NCBI GenBank assembly: GCA_038851035.1
Contig: JAWCLH010000016.1
Location: 1 to 57,992 of the forward strand
Direction of reading: 5' to 3'
Length of the DNA: 57,992 nucleotides
Origin: Thermoplasmata archaeon
Lineage (GTDB): Archaea > Thermoplasmatota > DTKX01 > VGTL01
A model generated the notes under the pieces. It did no database searches, was not told the DNA's origin, and saw only the letters and a list, made by a program, of their open reading frames with translations. A program made the position numbers and the translations under genes. Positions within the stretch are counted from its first letter, which is position 1. Every line of letters starts with the position of its first letter. Of the stretch, positions 42,301 to 50,121 are shown piece by piece.

Positions 42301-43744
42301 CCCTCCAGGGAGACGCACTGGTCCCGAAGATGATGTCGGTGAGGCCAGCCATCCGGGTGAGGAGATGCTGAACCCTGTCGGCCGCGGGGCCGTCCAGTCT
42401 AAGTAGCTCAGCCCCGCGCCAGCGCACCGGACACGCGGTCTCGGGGGGCATCCGAAGGAGGCGCCCCATAATCTCGTAGAGGCTGAGTCCCGCCGGAGGC
42501 CGGGGCATGTGCATCCTCCTGTCGTGAGCATTGAGCGCCGCCCGGCGCTCCGCAAACTGTCGGTTGCATTCATCGGCGCAGACATCCGTGCTTGTTCTAA
42601 GAATCTCGTTCGAGCGCCTTAGGCCGTTGATTATTTCGCGCTTGGAGATATCGGCGGCATGAATGTCGAGCACGAGGTGGTCGAGTCCGCACTCGGTCAG
42701 CCTCTGCAGCACCACATCGAGCGCGGCGCGCTTCTCCGCCACGAAGAGAACCCTCTTCCCCTCAGCGGCCAGCACGGCTATCAGATTAGCAATAGTCTGG
42801 CTCTTCCCCGTCCCCGGGGGACCGGATATAACGAGGTGCTGGCCCCTTCTTGCAGCTTCTATCGCAACGCGCTGGCTGGAATCCGATTTAAGGATGAGCC
42901 ACTCGTCCTCAGGCGGGATGCTGTCCAGTTCACGGGGATCAATTTCTCCGTGCTCACGCTGGAGCGAGGCCTGCGCGACTGGGTCCCCCGCGATGGCCGC
43001 GATCAGCTCATTCGAGACCAGGGTCTCTTCATAGTTATCGAGGTCACGGACCATCGCCATCCTCTGAAAAGCGAAGTTGCCCAGCACGAGAGTGTCGGCT
43101 ATCGAGAAGCCGGGAACTTCTCTGGCTATGGCCCGGAGCTCTCCGAATATGGCTGAAATATCGGTTTGCTCCACCTCATTCTCCAGATCCGGCAGGAGAG
43201 CTTCTTCGTCCACCCTGCAGCCGAAGTCCGAGCGCAGGACCTGCACAAGGGCAGGATTCAGGCGAAGGTCCCCGACGCGCTTGATTGTCGCATTGCGCGG
43301 GTCGGAGCCTCTGTAGGAGACGGAGACGGGCATCAGAAGAACGGGAGCAGCGGGCGGGCGCCCCCCGTCGACAGCGTTCCAGCTCGCCATTCCGAATGCA
43401 AGGAAAAGCGTCTCCAGGCCCCGCTCTTCGAGATTTGATCGGGCCCTTCGCCATATCTCTCTCAGGGCGGCGGCGGCCCTCGCCCGCTCCTCCTCGGGGA
43501 ACGCGCTGAGCGGAGAGACCTCGGCCCCGCCAAGGAGGGCGCGCCTCGCTCCGCCGTCGAGGCCGTCGAGCCTGAGGGTGCCGGCTCTCAGCTCCCGAAA
43601 ATATAGGAGGTTGTTCCTGCGCGAGAGGTCCATGAGCTGTCTTTTCCATCCATCCCTGGCTTTGAGGACGATTTCTCGCCGCCTTGTGAGAGGGTCGTCC
43701 GGAGGGGATGGCGCGCCCGTATTCAATCCCGAGCCGTCTCCCAT
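39371..43744 (-). CDS. DUF4011 SF1 helicase with C-terminal PD-(D/E)XK nuclease and DUF3320
   Basis: A 1457-residue fusion. The N-terminal DUF4011-like segment contains RDGWKRQLMDLSRRNNLLYF near residues 30-49. A Upf1-type superfamily 1 helicase follows, with Walker A GPPGTGKSQTIANLI at 308-322, the Walker B variant YVIFDEASQILPETAIPTL, AGDRNQLPPT, and motif VI NVAITRARCRM. A Vsr/DUF559-like nuclease (MTES_1575 type) near residues 1190-1270 shows AIECDGASYHSVPMARDRDR and RFHRIWSLDWF. A DUF3320-like domain is near the end (VVLWVLSDGVLRTDDEIVAE). Such proteins sit in defence-rich loci. The GGGTATTAAAATAG promoter near 43775-43785 gives it its own start. It may also repair DNA. Confidence 0.92.
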   Translation of the reverse strand: MGDGSGLNTGAPSPPDDPLTRRREIVLKARDGWKRQLMDLSRRNNLLYFRELRAGTLRLDGLDGGARRALLGGAEVSPLSAFPEEERARAAAALREIWRRARSNLEERGLETLFLAFGMASWNAVDGGRPPAAPVLLMPVSVSYRGSDPRNATIKRVGDLRLNPALVQVLRSDFGCRVDEEALLPDLENEVEQTDISAIFGELRAIAREVPGFSIADTLVLGNFAFQRMAMVRDLDNYEETLVSNELIAAIAGDPVAQASLQREHGEIDPRELDSIPPEDEWLILKSDSSQRVAIEAARRGQHLVISGPPGTGKSQTIANLIAVLAAEGKRVLFVAEKRAALDVVLQRLTECGLDHLVLDIHAADISKREIINGLRRSNEILRTSTDVCADECNRQFAERRAALNAHDRRMHMPRPPAGLSLYEIMGRLLRMPPETACPVRWRGAELLRLDGPAADRVQHLLTRMAGLTDIIFGTSASPWRGAWFSSGEEANRVQDTVAWLSGGEFARYKNRMAALASACGFPAPHSPAEAGRMLELVKHVEEVLTVVEPMIFDQDLELALELLRPALGSRLRELRWLVLSPRFRRMRKLLLSLERHGHQPLSRVYEHCLMASRVRREWRTISGNRAAKPTVPREFDGARAQHASVAGALSTVSAALRTGGLEALGFEELAGLLSELSADRVTPYRIVSLKDMVDELTSLGTRNVFDFMISKGVSPELWPSVFRRSWLESMLEEASASSPETMGFNGRAHDRLVEEFRRLDDEQLRLARARVRRQHALRAIDTMNRFPSQAAVVKRELKKATRHKPLRALMAEALDVLTALCPCWMASPLSVSNLIDASRTYFDYVIFDEASQILPETAIPTLLRARHAIVAGDRNQLPPTTFFSETGDEELEEEPSTTSGFESILDVMSAFVETRSLDWHYRSRDEALIAFSNRHIYSDRLVTFPGCGRDPALSLVLVEATLRDTREESSAEEVRRVVELILEHARNRPEESLGVIALGIKHAKRIQMALDDVLERGVDCEEFFNSERREPFFIKNLERVQGDERDAIILSIGYGKTPDGRLYYHFGPLLYKGGERRLNVAITRARCRMTVVSSFSHLDMDPARSDARGVQLLRAYLEYVSTHGRTLGDTAGAGGALNAFEADVYETLRAKGIPLVPQWGVSGYRIDMAAQHPSRPGRFVLAIECDGASYHSVPMARDRDRLRQERLEALGWRFHRIWSLDWFMRREEEVRRALEAYRRAVEAADALDCSGMLSVGRSPALTDLSAPKRREGWPNFVADRGGPREPGDIATGRGWMEQGAKGIERSAQIAGGHADRGMGEASVGSGGPEALRDGGDLWRIVNPARRRGPPPPVRRVGSVEELEPEEVRAVVLWVLSDGVLRTDDEIVAEAARALGFSRTGPRIESRVRDELEAIKRAGGRGPGEERRGKGGEERRNALAPQVVDWQWHEGKSRVGR

Positions 43745-44011
43745 CTGTCACTCCCCGCATCTCAATTGCAGTCAGACTATTTTAATACCCTTGGGCTCCC
43801 TCCACAGCCCTCGCGCCTGAGTAATATTGGTCGCTCTAGAGAGAGCACGGTCTGAAAGCCACCACAAACAGGAGACTTGACAGTGGCGGGTGGGACCTCA
43901 TTATGGCGGGTGGTGACGAGAGAGGGCTCCGGCGGCTGGGTGAGGGCGAGGCCGCTCTCCTCACCTCTCCGAAACCTGGAAAACGGTCCCATTTTCACGC
44001 CCTCACGTCCC

Positions 44012-45235
44012 TCACTCCTCCTCCCTCAGCCTCCCCAGCCTAACCTCCGGTCTCTCTGTCCTCCTGACGAAGGGCGCCAGCGTCCTCGCCACCCTTCTGT
44101 CCAGCGCGCCCTCCTCGAGCGCTCTCAGAAGGGCGTGGCTGTCGAGAACGGAGAACTGGTCCCAGAGCCCCGCGCCCCTGACCACCTCCGCAACTCTATC
44201 GTACTCCTCCTCTTCCGAGGACCGGCTCGGGAGTGCCGGGACCATGCGAACATTTACGGACGCCACGGCCGAGCTCCCGCGCACCCTCGTCACTCCCTCG
44301 CGCCTAGCGTAGTCTATCAGCCTCTGCCTCACACCTTCGAGCTCCTCGGCCAGCTCCCTCTCTCGCGCCTTGAGAGCCGCGTACCGGTTCACCAGCTCGA
44401 AGCCCTCCTCGCGGGCCGCGTCCGGGGGCTCCAGCTCCGCGATTTTGACCAAGTGCCTTTTCTCGGGGCAGTAGGACCAGTAGGGGCACCAGTCGCAGAG
44501 CGGGCCGGGCCTCGGCTTAAACTCGCGCTCGCCTTCAATCCTTTCAATGAGCGCAGCGCACTCCGCCTCCAGCGCCTCAAGCTGCTCGGGTGTCCTGGTT
44601 GAGACCAGCTCCTCCCCGAACTGGAGGAAGTGCCACACTAGCTTCACATTGGTCGCGTCGCTCCACATCCTCTGGACCCCGAGCTGGTAGAGCGCGAGCT
44701 GGCGGTCCTCATCAATCTGCGCCTGGGTCGGCAGGAAACTAGAAGTCTTGTAGTCGTGAATCTCGTATGAGCCATCGGGCATTCTATCGATTCTATCAAT
44801 AACGCCCCTGACGGTGTGGGGCCCGAGCGTGAAAGAGAAGGTCCTTTCGATTCCCACCGGCGTGCCCTGGTCGAAGGGCCTGAAGCGGCTATAGTATCGC
44901 TCGATGCACCTCCTGCCCGTGTCGAAGTAGTTCTGCGGTGTGTAGCCCTTTCTGGCAATCACAATGCCGTCGTGCCAGTCCCTCTCCCACTCCCTCCTGT
45001 AAAACTCCAGGAGCTCCTCCAGCGTGTTGAGTTTTGACCTCTGGAGGTCCACATAGAGCTTCTCGAGCGCGCTGTGGACCTTCGTGCCCATGTAGGCCTC
45101 GATGCCCTCTTCCTCGACCTCTATGCGGTCTATGTAGGCTAGCTTGTACTGCAGGGGGCAGTTCTCAAAGGTCTCGAGTCTGGTGTGTGAGTAGACCGCC
45201 AACCACGTCACCCCCCTTGCTCCCGCAATCATCAA
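44012..45235 (-). CDS. RecB/Cas4-like PD-(D/E)XK nuclease with iron-sulfur cysteines
   Basis: A 407-residue exonuclease-like protein of the PD-(D/E)XK_1 family. GTKVHSALEKLY near residues 49-60 supplies the N-terminal His. VRGVIDRIDRMPDGS and EIHDYKTSS near 138-163 hold the catalytic D and DxK, followed by DRQLALYQLG (QxxxY motif). One Cys in TFENCPLQYKLAYID and three in CDWCPYWSYC near 247-256 match the [4Fe-4S] arrangement of AddB/Cas4-type nucleases. A coiled-coil (about 280-315) and C-terminal region follow. No cas genes lie nearby. It is on the same strand as the DUF559 and helicase genes and probably acts on DNA ends. Confidence 0.9.
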   Translation of the reverse strand: MMIAGARGVTWLAVYSHTRLETFENCPLQYKLAYIDRIEVEEEGIEAYMGTKVHSALEKLYVDLQRSKLNTLEELLEFYRREWERDWHDGIVIARKGYTPQNYFDTGRRCIERYYSRFRPFDQGTPVGIERTFSFTLGPHTVRGVIDRIDRMPDGSYEIHDYKTSSFLPTQAQIDEDRQLALYQLGVQRMWSDATNVKLVWHFLQFGEELVSTRTPEQLEALEAECAALIERIEGEREFKPRPGPLCDWCPYWSYCPEKRHLVKIAELEPPDAAREEGFELVNRYAALKARERELAEELEGVRQRLIDYARREGVTRVRGSSAVASVNVRMVPALPSRSSEEEEYDRVAEVVRGAGLWDQFSVLDSHALLRALEEGALDRRVARTLAPFVRRTERPEVRLGRLREEE

Positions 45236-45285
45236 TCGATTCGGGAATATATCTCACTATCCTTTCAGGCTGGGCTGTGCCCCTC

Positions 45286-45573
45286 CTACACATATGCCCT
45301 CATCACCTCCTCGAGCTCTCTCCGGCGGCCATCGGTCGAATCGACCGGCTTGAATATCGGTGACTTCCGCTCGCGCATCTGTAGGATAAACTGCCTAGGG
45401 TCCTCAGAGGCGACCTCGAACCCGAGCACGAGCAGGTCGCCCGCGAAGGCAGAGAGCCTCTCCCACCCTAGCTGCTTCAGGGCCTCTGGGGACATATGGT
45501 GCCTGGTCATCCTCCAGACCTCGACGATGGTCTCCAGCAAGTCTTCATGGACCTCTACCTTCAGTTCAGGCAT
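45286..45573 (-). CDS. unknown 95-residue protein between two nuclease genes
   Basis: I do not recognise it. It is acidic and probably helical: VEVHEDLLETIVEVWRMTRH near residues 6-25, then HHMSPEALKQLGWERLSAFAG and LLVLGFEVAS. The ATG lies inside the 3' end of the DUF559 gene (8-base overlap), so translation is coupled. A small protein coupled to a nuclease may be an adaptor, inhibitor or immunity partner, but nothing in the sequence proves it. The RecB-like gene follows about 50 bases downstream. Confidence 0.7.
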   Translation of the reverse strand: MPELKVEVHEDLLETIVEVWRMTRHHMSPEALKQLGWERLSAFAGDLLVLGFEVASEDPRQFILQMRERKSPIFKPVDSTDGRRRELEEVMRAYV

Positions 45574-45952
45574 CGCGTACCCCCCTCCTTCTCATGACAT
45601 CGGCCAGGAGAATTCTCTCGCTCTTAGTGAGACCCCGGAGCCTAAGCGGACCGCCGCAGAGCCTGACCACGAGCTTCCGGCGGACCCTCCATGGCGCTCT
45701 CACCAGATCCGTGCCCCAGAAGCGAATCACCCTGTAGCCCAAGGCGAAGAGCTCCTGGTCCCGAATTCGGTCCCTGCGCATCGCCTCGCCTTGGTGGTAG
45801 GGCTCCCCGTCGGCCTCCATTATTATTTTGTACTCCGGAAAAAGGACATCGACCTCGTACCCTCGAACGCGCTGGTTGGTCAGGTACTTTCCGGCCAGCC
45901 CAAGTGAGTCCAGAATTCCGCAGAGACAGCGCTCGATGCAGGTCTTCACCAC
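45566..45952 (-). CDS. Vsr/DUF559-like endonuclease
   Basis: A 128-residue single-domain PD-(D/E)XK nuclease. YEVDVLFPEYKIIMEADGEP near residues 31-50 holds the acidic residues. The His of PYHQGE, the RDRIRDQEL helix near 60-68, and GYRVIRFWGTDL near 71-82 fit the Vsr-like/DUF559 pattern. Such domains nick or cut DNA and are common in mobile and defence loci. The same fold recurs at the C-terminus of the 1457-residue protein in the same cluster. It heads the putative operon, and the divergent CARF-like gene starts about 140 bases away, sharing the promoter region. Confidence 0.85.
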   Translation of the reverse strand: MVKTCIERCLCGILDSLGLAGKYLTNQRVRGYEVDVLFPEYKIIMEADGEPYHQGEAMRRDRIRDQELFALGYRVIRFWGTDLVRAPWRVRRKLVVRLCGGPLRLRGLTKSERILLADVMRRRGVRDA

Positions 45953-46071
45953 TAGTCTCCCCCCAGCGAAATACCATCATTTGCTTCCCAACCCAACTCA
46001 TCAGTTGCGGCTATACCGCTGCACCGTATCATGGTTAGGTAGAAATGCGGAAAAAATAAATAACAAATAAT

Positions 46072-46084
46072 ACGTTACAAACGT
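46072..46084. promoter_or_regulatory. palindromic operator candidate in the nuclease/CARF divergent promoter
   Basis: ACGTT-ACA-AACGT is a perfect 5-bp-arm inverted repeat, located 16 bases before ATG 46100 and just downstream of the very AT-rich AAAAAATAAATAACAAATAA at 46051-46070, which looks like TATA DNA. Its symmetry and place suggest a binding site for a dimeric regulator, perhaps the adjacent winged-helix protein. Confidence 0.5.
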
Positions 46085-46099
46085 TATGGAGTTGTGTAT

Positions 46100-46855
46100 A
46101 TGCCGGGGCTTTCGAATCTTAGGATCGTAGTCTCTTGTGTTACATTTGAGACTGTTATGGTTGTTAAACCCATCGAGTTCTACCGAGCCGACCGGGTCTA
46201 TCTTATTCATTATGCACGGAAGCCGCCCTATACCGACTTTCTTAGGGAAGTCGAGTCCCAGCTAAAGCCTCTCGTACGAGAGTGCGAGCGAGTGGAGGTG
46301 AACGTTAATAGCTTCAGGGATGTTCTCAGGGTCCTTCTGCAAATAATCCGGAGAGAGAAGGGTGCCGGGAATCATGTTTATGTTAACATCAGCGCCGGGC
46401 CAAATGTTTATGGGGCCGCTGCGCTCGTCGCCTGTGGAATGGAGGGGGCGATTCCATTCAGCGTGGGGGTGAAGGAATATACGGTCAGGGATATGAGTGT
46501 GTATTGTGTCGATGGAAAGCTTGTCGGCCTCGCTAGGGCCGTGTACGACCCTACTCCCCTTCCTGAGTTCGAGATCAGGGCCCCGAAGCGGGAGCATGTG
46601 GCAGGGCTGGGGGTCCTAGACAAAATGCTCCGCCAGAGGGCGATATTGAGCGCCTCCAACATCGTCCGAAGGCTGGAAAGGGAAGGCTTGATGTCGGCCG
46701 TTTTCGACCAGAGAGGGAGGGTGACGCAAAGCGCTATAATGAGGTACCGCAGGAACTTTCTCGAGCCGTGGCTTAGGAACCAATGGGTCCGAGGCAAGGG
46801 GCGGGAGCTCTCGATAACCGAGCTCGGCAGAACTGTTTTGGAAATATTCGGCTGA
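46100..46855 (+). CDS. CARF-like Rossmann domain fused to winged helix (HFX_2341/DUF6293-like)
   Basis: About 251 residues. The N-terminal Rossmann-like domain (1-125) runs from RIVVSCVTFETVMVVKPIEF through ADRVYLIHYARKP to VYVNISAGPNVYGAAALVAC near residues 92-111. The last segment equals the nucleotide-contact strand of CARF domains, although GPN replaces the common GTK. A winged helix follows (about 170-251), with ILSASNIVRRLEREGLMSAV and a C-terminal LSITELGRTVLEIF. CARF-HTH proteins such as Csa3 and the HFX_2341 family are transcription regulators gated by cyclic oligoadenylate or other nucleotides. Start may be GTG 46094 or ATG 46100. It diverges from the nuclease operon. Confidence 0.8.
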   Translation: MPGLSNLRIVVSCVTFETVMVVKPIEFYRADRVYLIHYARKPPYTDFLREVESQLKPLVRECERVEVNVNSFRDVLRVLLQIIRREKGAGNHVYVNISAGPNVYGAAALVACGMEGAIPFSVGVKEYTVRDMSVYCVDGKLVGLARAVYDPTPLPEFEIRAPKREHVAGLGVLDKMLRQRAILSASNIVRRLEREGLMSAVFDQRGRVTQSAIMRYRRNFLEPWLRNQWVRGKGRELSITELGRTVLEIFG

Positions 46856-46907
46856 GCTCGGGGGAGAGCAAGGCGTAGGAGCTAGCGCTCATGCGTATCC
46901 CATCCAA

Positions 46908-46919
46908 TTTTTAATATAG
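46908..46919 (+). promoter_or_regulatory. TATA-like box of the multi-cluster flavoprotein gene
   Basis: TTTTTAATATAGG lies about 50 bases before ATG 46967 in an otherwise GC-rich stretch, and after the CARF-like gene stop at 46855. It fits a TATA box for the downstream redox gene. Confidence 0.45.
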
Positions 46920-46966
46920 GTGGTGGGAAATTGCGCAGGACGCCCGCGAGCGTCAGGGGTGCGGAT

Positions 46967-49579
46967 ATGGCGGAGGGTACCAGGGATAGGCTCAGGCTAA
47001 GCATTGATGGAAAGGCCCTTGAGGCTGTGAGGGGTCAAACGATTCTGCAGGTTGCGCGCGAGGCCGGGGTCTACATACCCGGAATCTGCTCCCATCCCGA
47101 CCTCTCCTCGCTCGAGCTCGCGAAGCCTTCTCCATTCATATTTAGGGGAGACGAGAGAATCGAGGGGGACGTCCCTCCTACCGAAGTGAAGGGCTGCAAG
47201 CTCTGCCTAGTCGAGGTCGCGGGGAGGGGAATAGTCACATCCTGTACGACCCCCGTGGAGGAGGGCATGGAGGTGCGGACCGACACGCCGGCGGTCAGGG
47301 AGGAGAGGCAGAAGAATCTCGCGCGCATTCTTGCGAACCACCCCCACGCCTGCCTGACCTGTGCCCAGCAGGAGGGCTGCGTCCGCGAGCCTTGCTCCTC
47401 TAGCGTACCCATGGCGGAGAGGTGCTGCCCGAAGTTTGGGAAATGCGAGCTGCAGAGAGTAGCGAACTTCATCGGCGTCCCGCCGAGCACGCCAAAGTAC
47501 GTGCCGCGTGGCCTCCCCATACTGAAGGACGACCCCCTCTTTATTCGCGACTACAACCTCTGCATCAACTGCGCGAGGTGCGTCAGGGCCTGCGCCGAAG
47601 TCAGGGGCGTCGGGGCGCTCGGATTTGTGTTCAAAAACGGTGAGAGGGTCGTGGGCACGACGCGCGCTCCAAGTCTCCGAGAGTCCGATTGCCGCTTCTG
47701 CGGCGCGTGCGTCGAGGTCTGTCCCACGGGCGCCCTGATGGACAAAGATGCATATACCGAGGGTGAGCGGGAGGCGGCGCTCGTCCCCTGCCGCTCCACA
47801 TGCCCCCTCGGCGCTGACGTACCGGAGTACGTCAGACTCCTCGCGAGCGGGAGACCGGAGGAGGCGATTCGTGTCATCAGGGAGAGGGTGCTCCTGCCCC
47901 TCGTTCTGGGCCATATATGCCTCAGGCCCTGCGAGTCGAGGTGCCGGAGGGGGAAGGTGGATGAGCCCGTGTCGATTCGGGAGCTGAAGAGACACGCCGC
48001 GCTGAGGGGTGACAGAGCGTGGAGGGAGGGTCTCAACCGCTCTCCGGAGACGGGGAAGAGTGTTGCGGTCGTGGGCTCAGGGCCCGCGGGGCTCTCCGCC
48101 GCCTTTCTCCTCTCACTCAAGGGCCACTCCGTCGTCGTGCTCGAGAGGGAGGAGAGGCCCGGCGGCGTGCTCGCGTGGGGAATTCCGCCGTTCAGGCTGC
48201 CGCGTGAGGCCCTCGAGGCTGACCTCTCAGAGCTAGCGGGCGACCTCTTGATCAAAACGGGCATCGAGGTCGGGACCGCGGTGTCCCTCGAGGACCTCGT
48301 GAAGAGCTTCGACGCGGTCCTGCTCGCTCCTGGCCTCCCGCGCAGCCGGAGAATCGAGGTCGAGGGCGCGGGGCTCGACGGGGTCCTCTGGGGGCTGGAC
48401 TTCCTGAGGGCCTACAACGCCGGCACAGCGCCCCATGTCGGAAGCAGGACGGTTGTGATCGGCGGCGGGAACGTAGCGGTGGATGTCGCCCGCGCGGCCC
48501 TGCGCTCAGGCGCAGAGGAGGTCGTGATGGCCTGTCTTGAATCTAGGGAGGAGATGCCCGCCTCGCCCTGGGAGCTCGAGGAGGCACTCGACGAGGGTGT
48601 TGAGATTCTGCCCTCCTGGGGCCCGCTGAGAATTCTAGGGAGGAGGGGGGGGCGAGCCGAAGCGATGGGGGCGGGCAATGTCTCGGAGGGAGGTGAGGCT
48701 GGGGCCGGGGGAGGTAGGGGAGGTGGTGAGTGCGTGGCGGGCGTCGAGCTCCGGCGCTGCACGCGCGTCTTCGACGAGCAGGGGCGGTTTAATCCTGCAT
48801 TTGATGATTCTGTAAAAACATCCATCGAGGCCGACACTGTCATATTCGCGGTTGGGCAGGACGCGGACCTGCGCTTCATTCCTCCGGAGCTCGGGATAGA
48901 GACCCGGAAGTCAGCTGTGGTGGTCGACGCCTCTCAGATGACGACTAGGCCCGGCGTCTTCGCGGCCGGAGATATCGTGAAGCAGCCGGGCTCCGTGGTC
49001 GAGGCCGTGGCCTCGGGCAGGAGGGCGGCGTCTGCAATCGACAGGTACCTCGGCGGCGACGGAAACGTGGACATCACCCTCCGGAAATGGGTAGCCCCAG
49101 AGCAGAGAATCGGGAGGGTAGAGGGCTTTGCGACGCTTAGGAGGGTGAGGGCGAGGCGCAGGAGGGACAGGAAGGGCGGGCCCGCCATGGATAGGGAGCC
49201 CGTGGAGCTCCCACTGGAGCCCGGAGAGGCGATGGCCGAAGCCCGGCGCTGCCTTCAGTGCGATTTGAGGCTTCTGATTCGCAGGAACCCGCAACCCCCG
49301 GAGAGGTGGCTCGAGTTCATAGCAGAGAATATCGAGAAGGCGCCCGAGAGCGAGGGGGTCTACGTATTGCTCGATGAGAAAAAGGAGACTCTGAGAATCG
49401 CGGGTGTGCAGAACATCAGGGCCGCTCTCAGGGAGCAGCTGGCAGCCGGAGGGAGGGCCAGATTCTTCCATTTCGAAGAGGATAAGATGTACACGAAGAA
49501 GGAGAGCGAGCTCCTCCAGCAATATATCCAGCAGCACGGGAGGATGCCAGGCGGAGGGGAAGAGGACGAGCTATACTAA
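46967..49579 (+). CDS. multi-cluster iron-sulfur flavoprotein (complex-I-like N-terminus + GltD)
   Basis: An 870-residue redox protein. A [2Fe-2S] domain has Cys41, 77, 80 and 93. The NuoG-type segment HPHACLTCAQQEGC has His125 and Cys129, 132 and 138. Two ferredoxin motifs follow, CINCARCVRAC (199-209) and CRFCGACVEVC (242-252). The rest is GltD-like: FAD-binding VAVVGSGPAGLSAAF near 366-380 and an NADPH-type GGGNVAVDVARAAL motif near 500. A low-complexity insertion lies near 560-590. The last 110 residues resemble a GIY-YIG-type domain (GVYVLLDEKKE), which is odd in a flavoprotein. It probably moves electrons between NAD(P)H and ferredoxin; the partner is unknown. Confidence 0.85.
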   Translation: MAEGTRDRLRLSIDGKALEAVRGQTILQVAREAGVYIPGICSHPDLSSLELAKPSPFIFRGDERIEGDVPPTEVKGCKLCLVEVAGRGIVTSCTTPVEEGMEVRTDTPAVREERQKNLARILANHPHACLTCAQQEGCVREPCSSSVPMAERCCPKFGKCELQRVANFIGVPPSTPKYVPRGLPILKDDPLFIRDYNLCINCARCVRACAEVRGVGALGFVFKNGERVVGTTRAPSLRESDCRFCGACVEVCPTGALMDKDAYTEGEREAALVPCRSTCPLGADVPEYVRLLASGRPEEAIRVIRERVLLPLVLGHICLRPCESRCRRGKVDEPVSIRELKRHAALRGDRAWREGLNRSPETGKSVAVVGSGPAGLSAAFLLSLKGHSVVVLEREERPGGVLAWGIPPFRLPREALEADLSELAGDLLIKTGIEVGTAVSLEDLVKSFDAVLLAPGLPRSRRIEVEGAGLDGVLWGLDFLRAYNAGTAPHVGSRTVVIGGGNVAVDVARAALRSGAEEVVMACLESREEMPASPWELEEALDEGVEILPSWGPLRILGRRGGRAEAMGAGNVSEGGEAGAGGGRGGGECVAGVELRRCTRVFDEQGRFNPAFDDSVKTSIEADTVIFAVGQDADLRFIPPELGIETRKSAVVVDASQMTTRPGVFAAGDIVKQPGSVVEAVASGRRAASAIDRYLGGDGNVDITLRKWVAPEQRIGRVEGFATLRRVRARRRRDRKGGPAMDREPVELPLEPGEAMAEARRCLQCDLRLLIRRNPQPPERWLEFIAENIEKAPESEGVYVLLDEKKETLRIAGVQNIRAALREQLAAGGRARFFHFEEDKMYTKKESELLQQYIQQHGRMPGGGEEDELY

Positions 49580-49725
49580 AGCGGCCCGTGCTCCCGTCCC
49601 AGCGAGCCGGGTCGGGCCCATGAGCCCCCGCTCTTCAACCACTGGGGGCCTGATGCTGGAACCCGGCGAAGGGCGGCGGAGAGGGTAAGGTCGGGGGGAG
49701 GGAAGAAAGGAGGAGGGTGGCTGTG

Positions 49726-49986
49726 ATGTCTGAGCGCGGGAAGATGGGTAAAAGGGAGGCCGAGCTCGCGCGGGAGGGCTGGGTGAGGAGGAGCACCTAC
49801 GACGAACCGCGGCTGAGCGAGATGGTGGAGATGTACAGGGAGCTCGGGCTCGAGGTGAGGCTCGAGGAGCCGGAGGCTGAGGAGCTCTGCGAGGCGTGCC
49901 TGAGGGGTGCGAAAGGAAGCCTGAAGACCATATACACAAGGGAGCCGCGGGCGGGGGAAAATGGGCCCGAGGAGCGTGGCGGTTAG
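49726..49986 (+). CDS. unknown conserved-looking 86-residue protein
   Basis: A small acidic protein. GWVRRSTYDEPRLSEMVEMY near residues 16-35 and ELCEACLRGAKGSLKTIYTR near 52-71 look like conserved blocks. A CxxC-type pair (CEAC) suggests a metal site or a redox pair. The family is not one I can name. ATG 49726 is chosen because AAGGAGGAGGG lies eight bases upstream. It is probably in the same transcript as the large redox gene upstream, so it may serve it. Nothing in the sequence shows a function. Confidence 0.65.
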   Translation: MSERGKMGKREAELAREGWVRRSTYDEPRLSEMVEMYRELGLEVRLEEPEAEELCEACLRGAKGSLKTIYTREPRAGENGPEERGG

Positions 49987-50121
49987 TCCTCTGGGATATA
50001 GGACCGGGGATATAGGGGCCTGGTGCGCGGGAGGATCTGCTGCGTTTCTTGGGTCTAGTCGCTGGGGCCGGCCCCGATACCGGTGCTTGGTGGTGGTCTT
50101 TAAAGCGAAAACGAACAGAGG

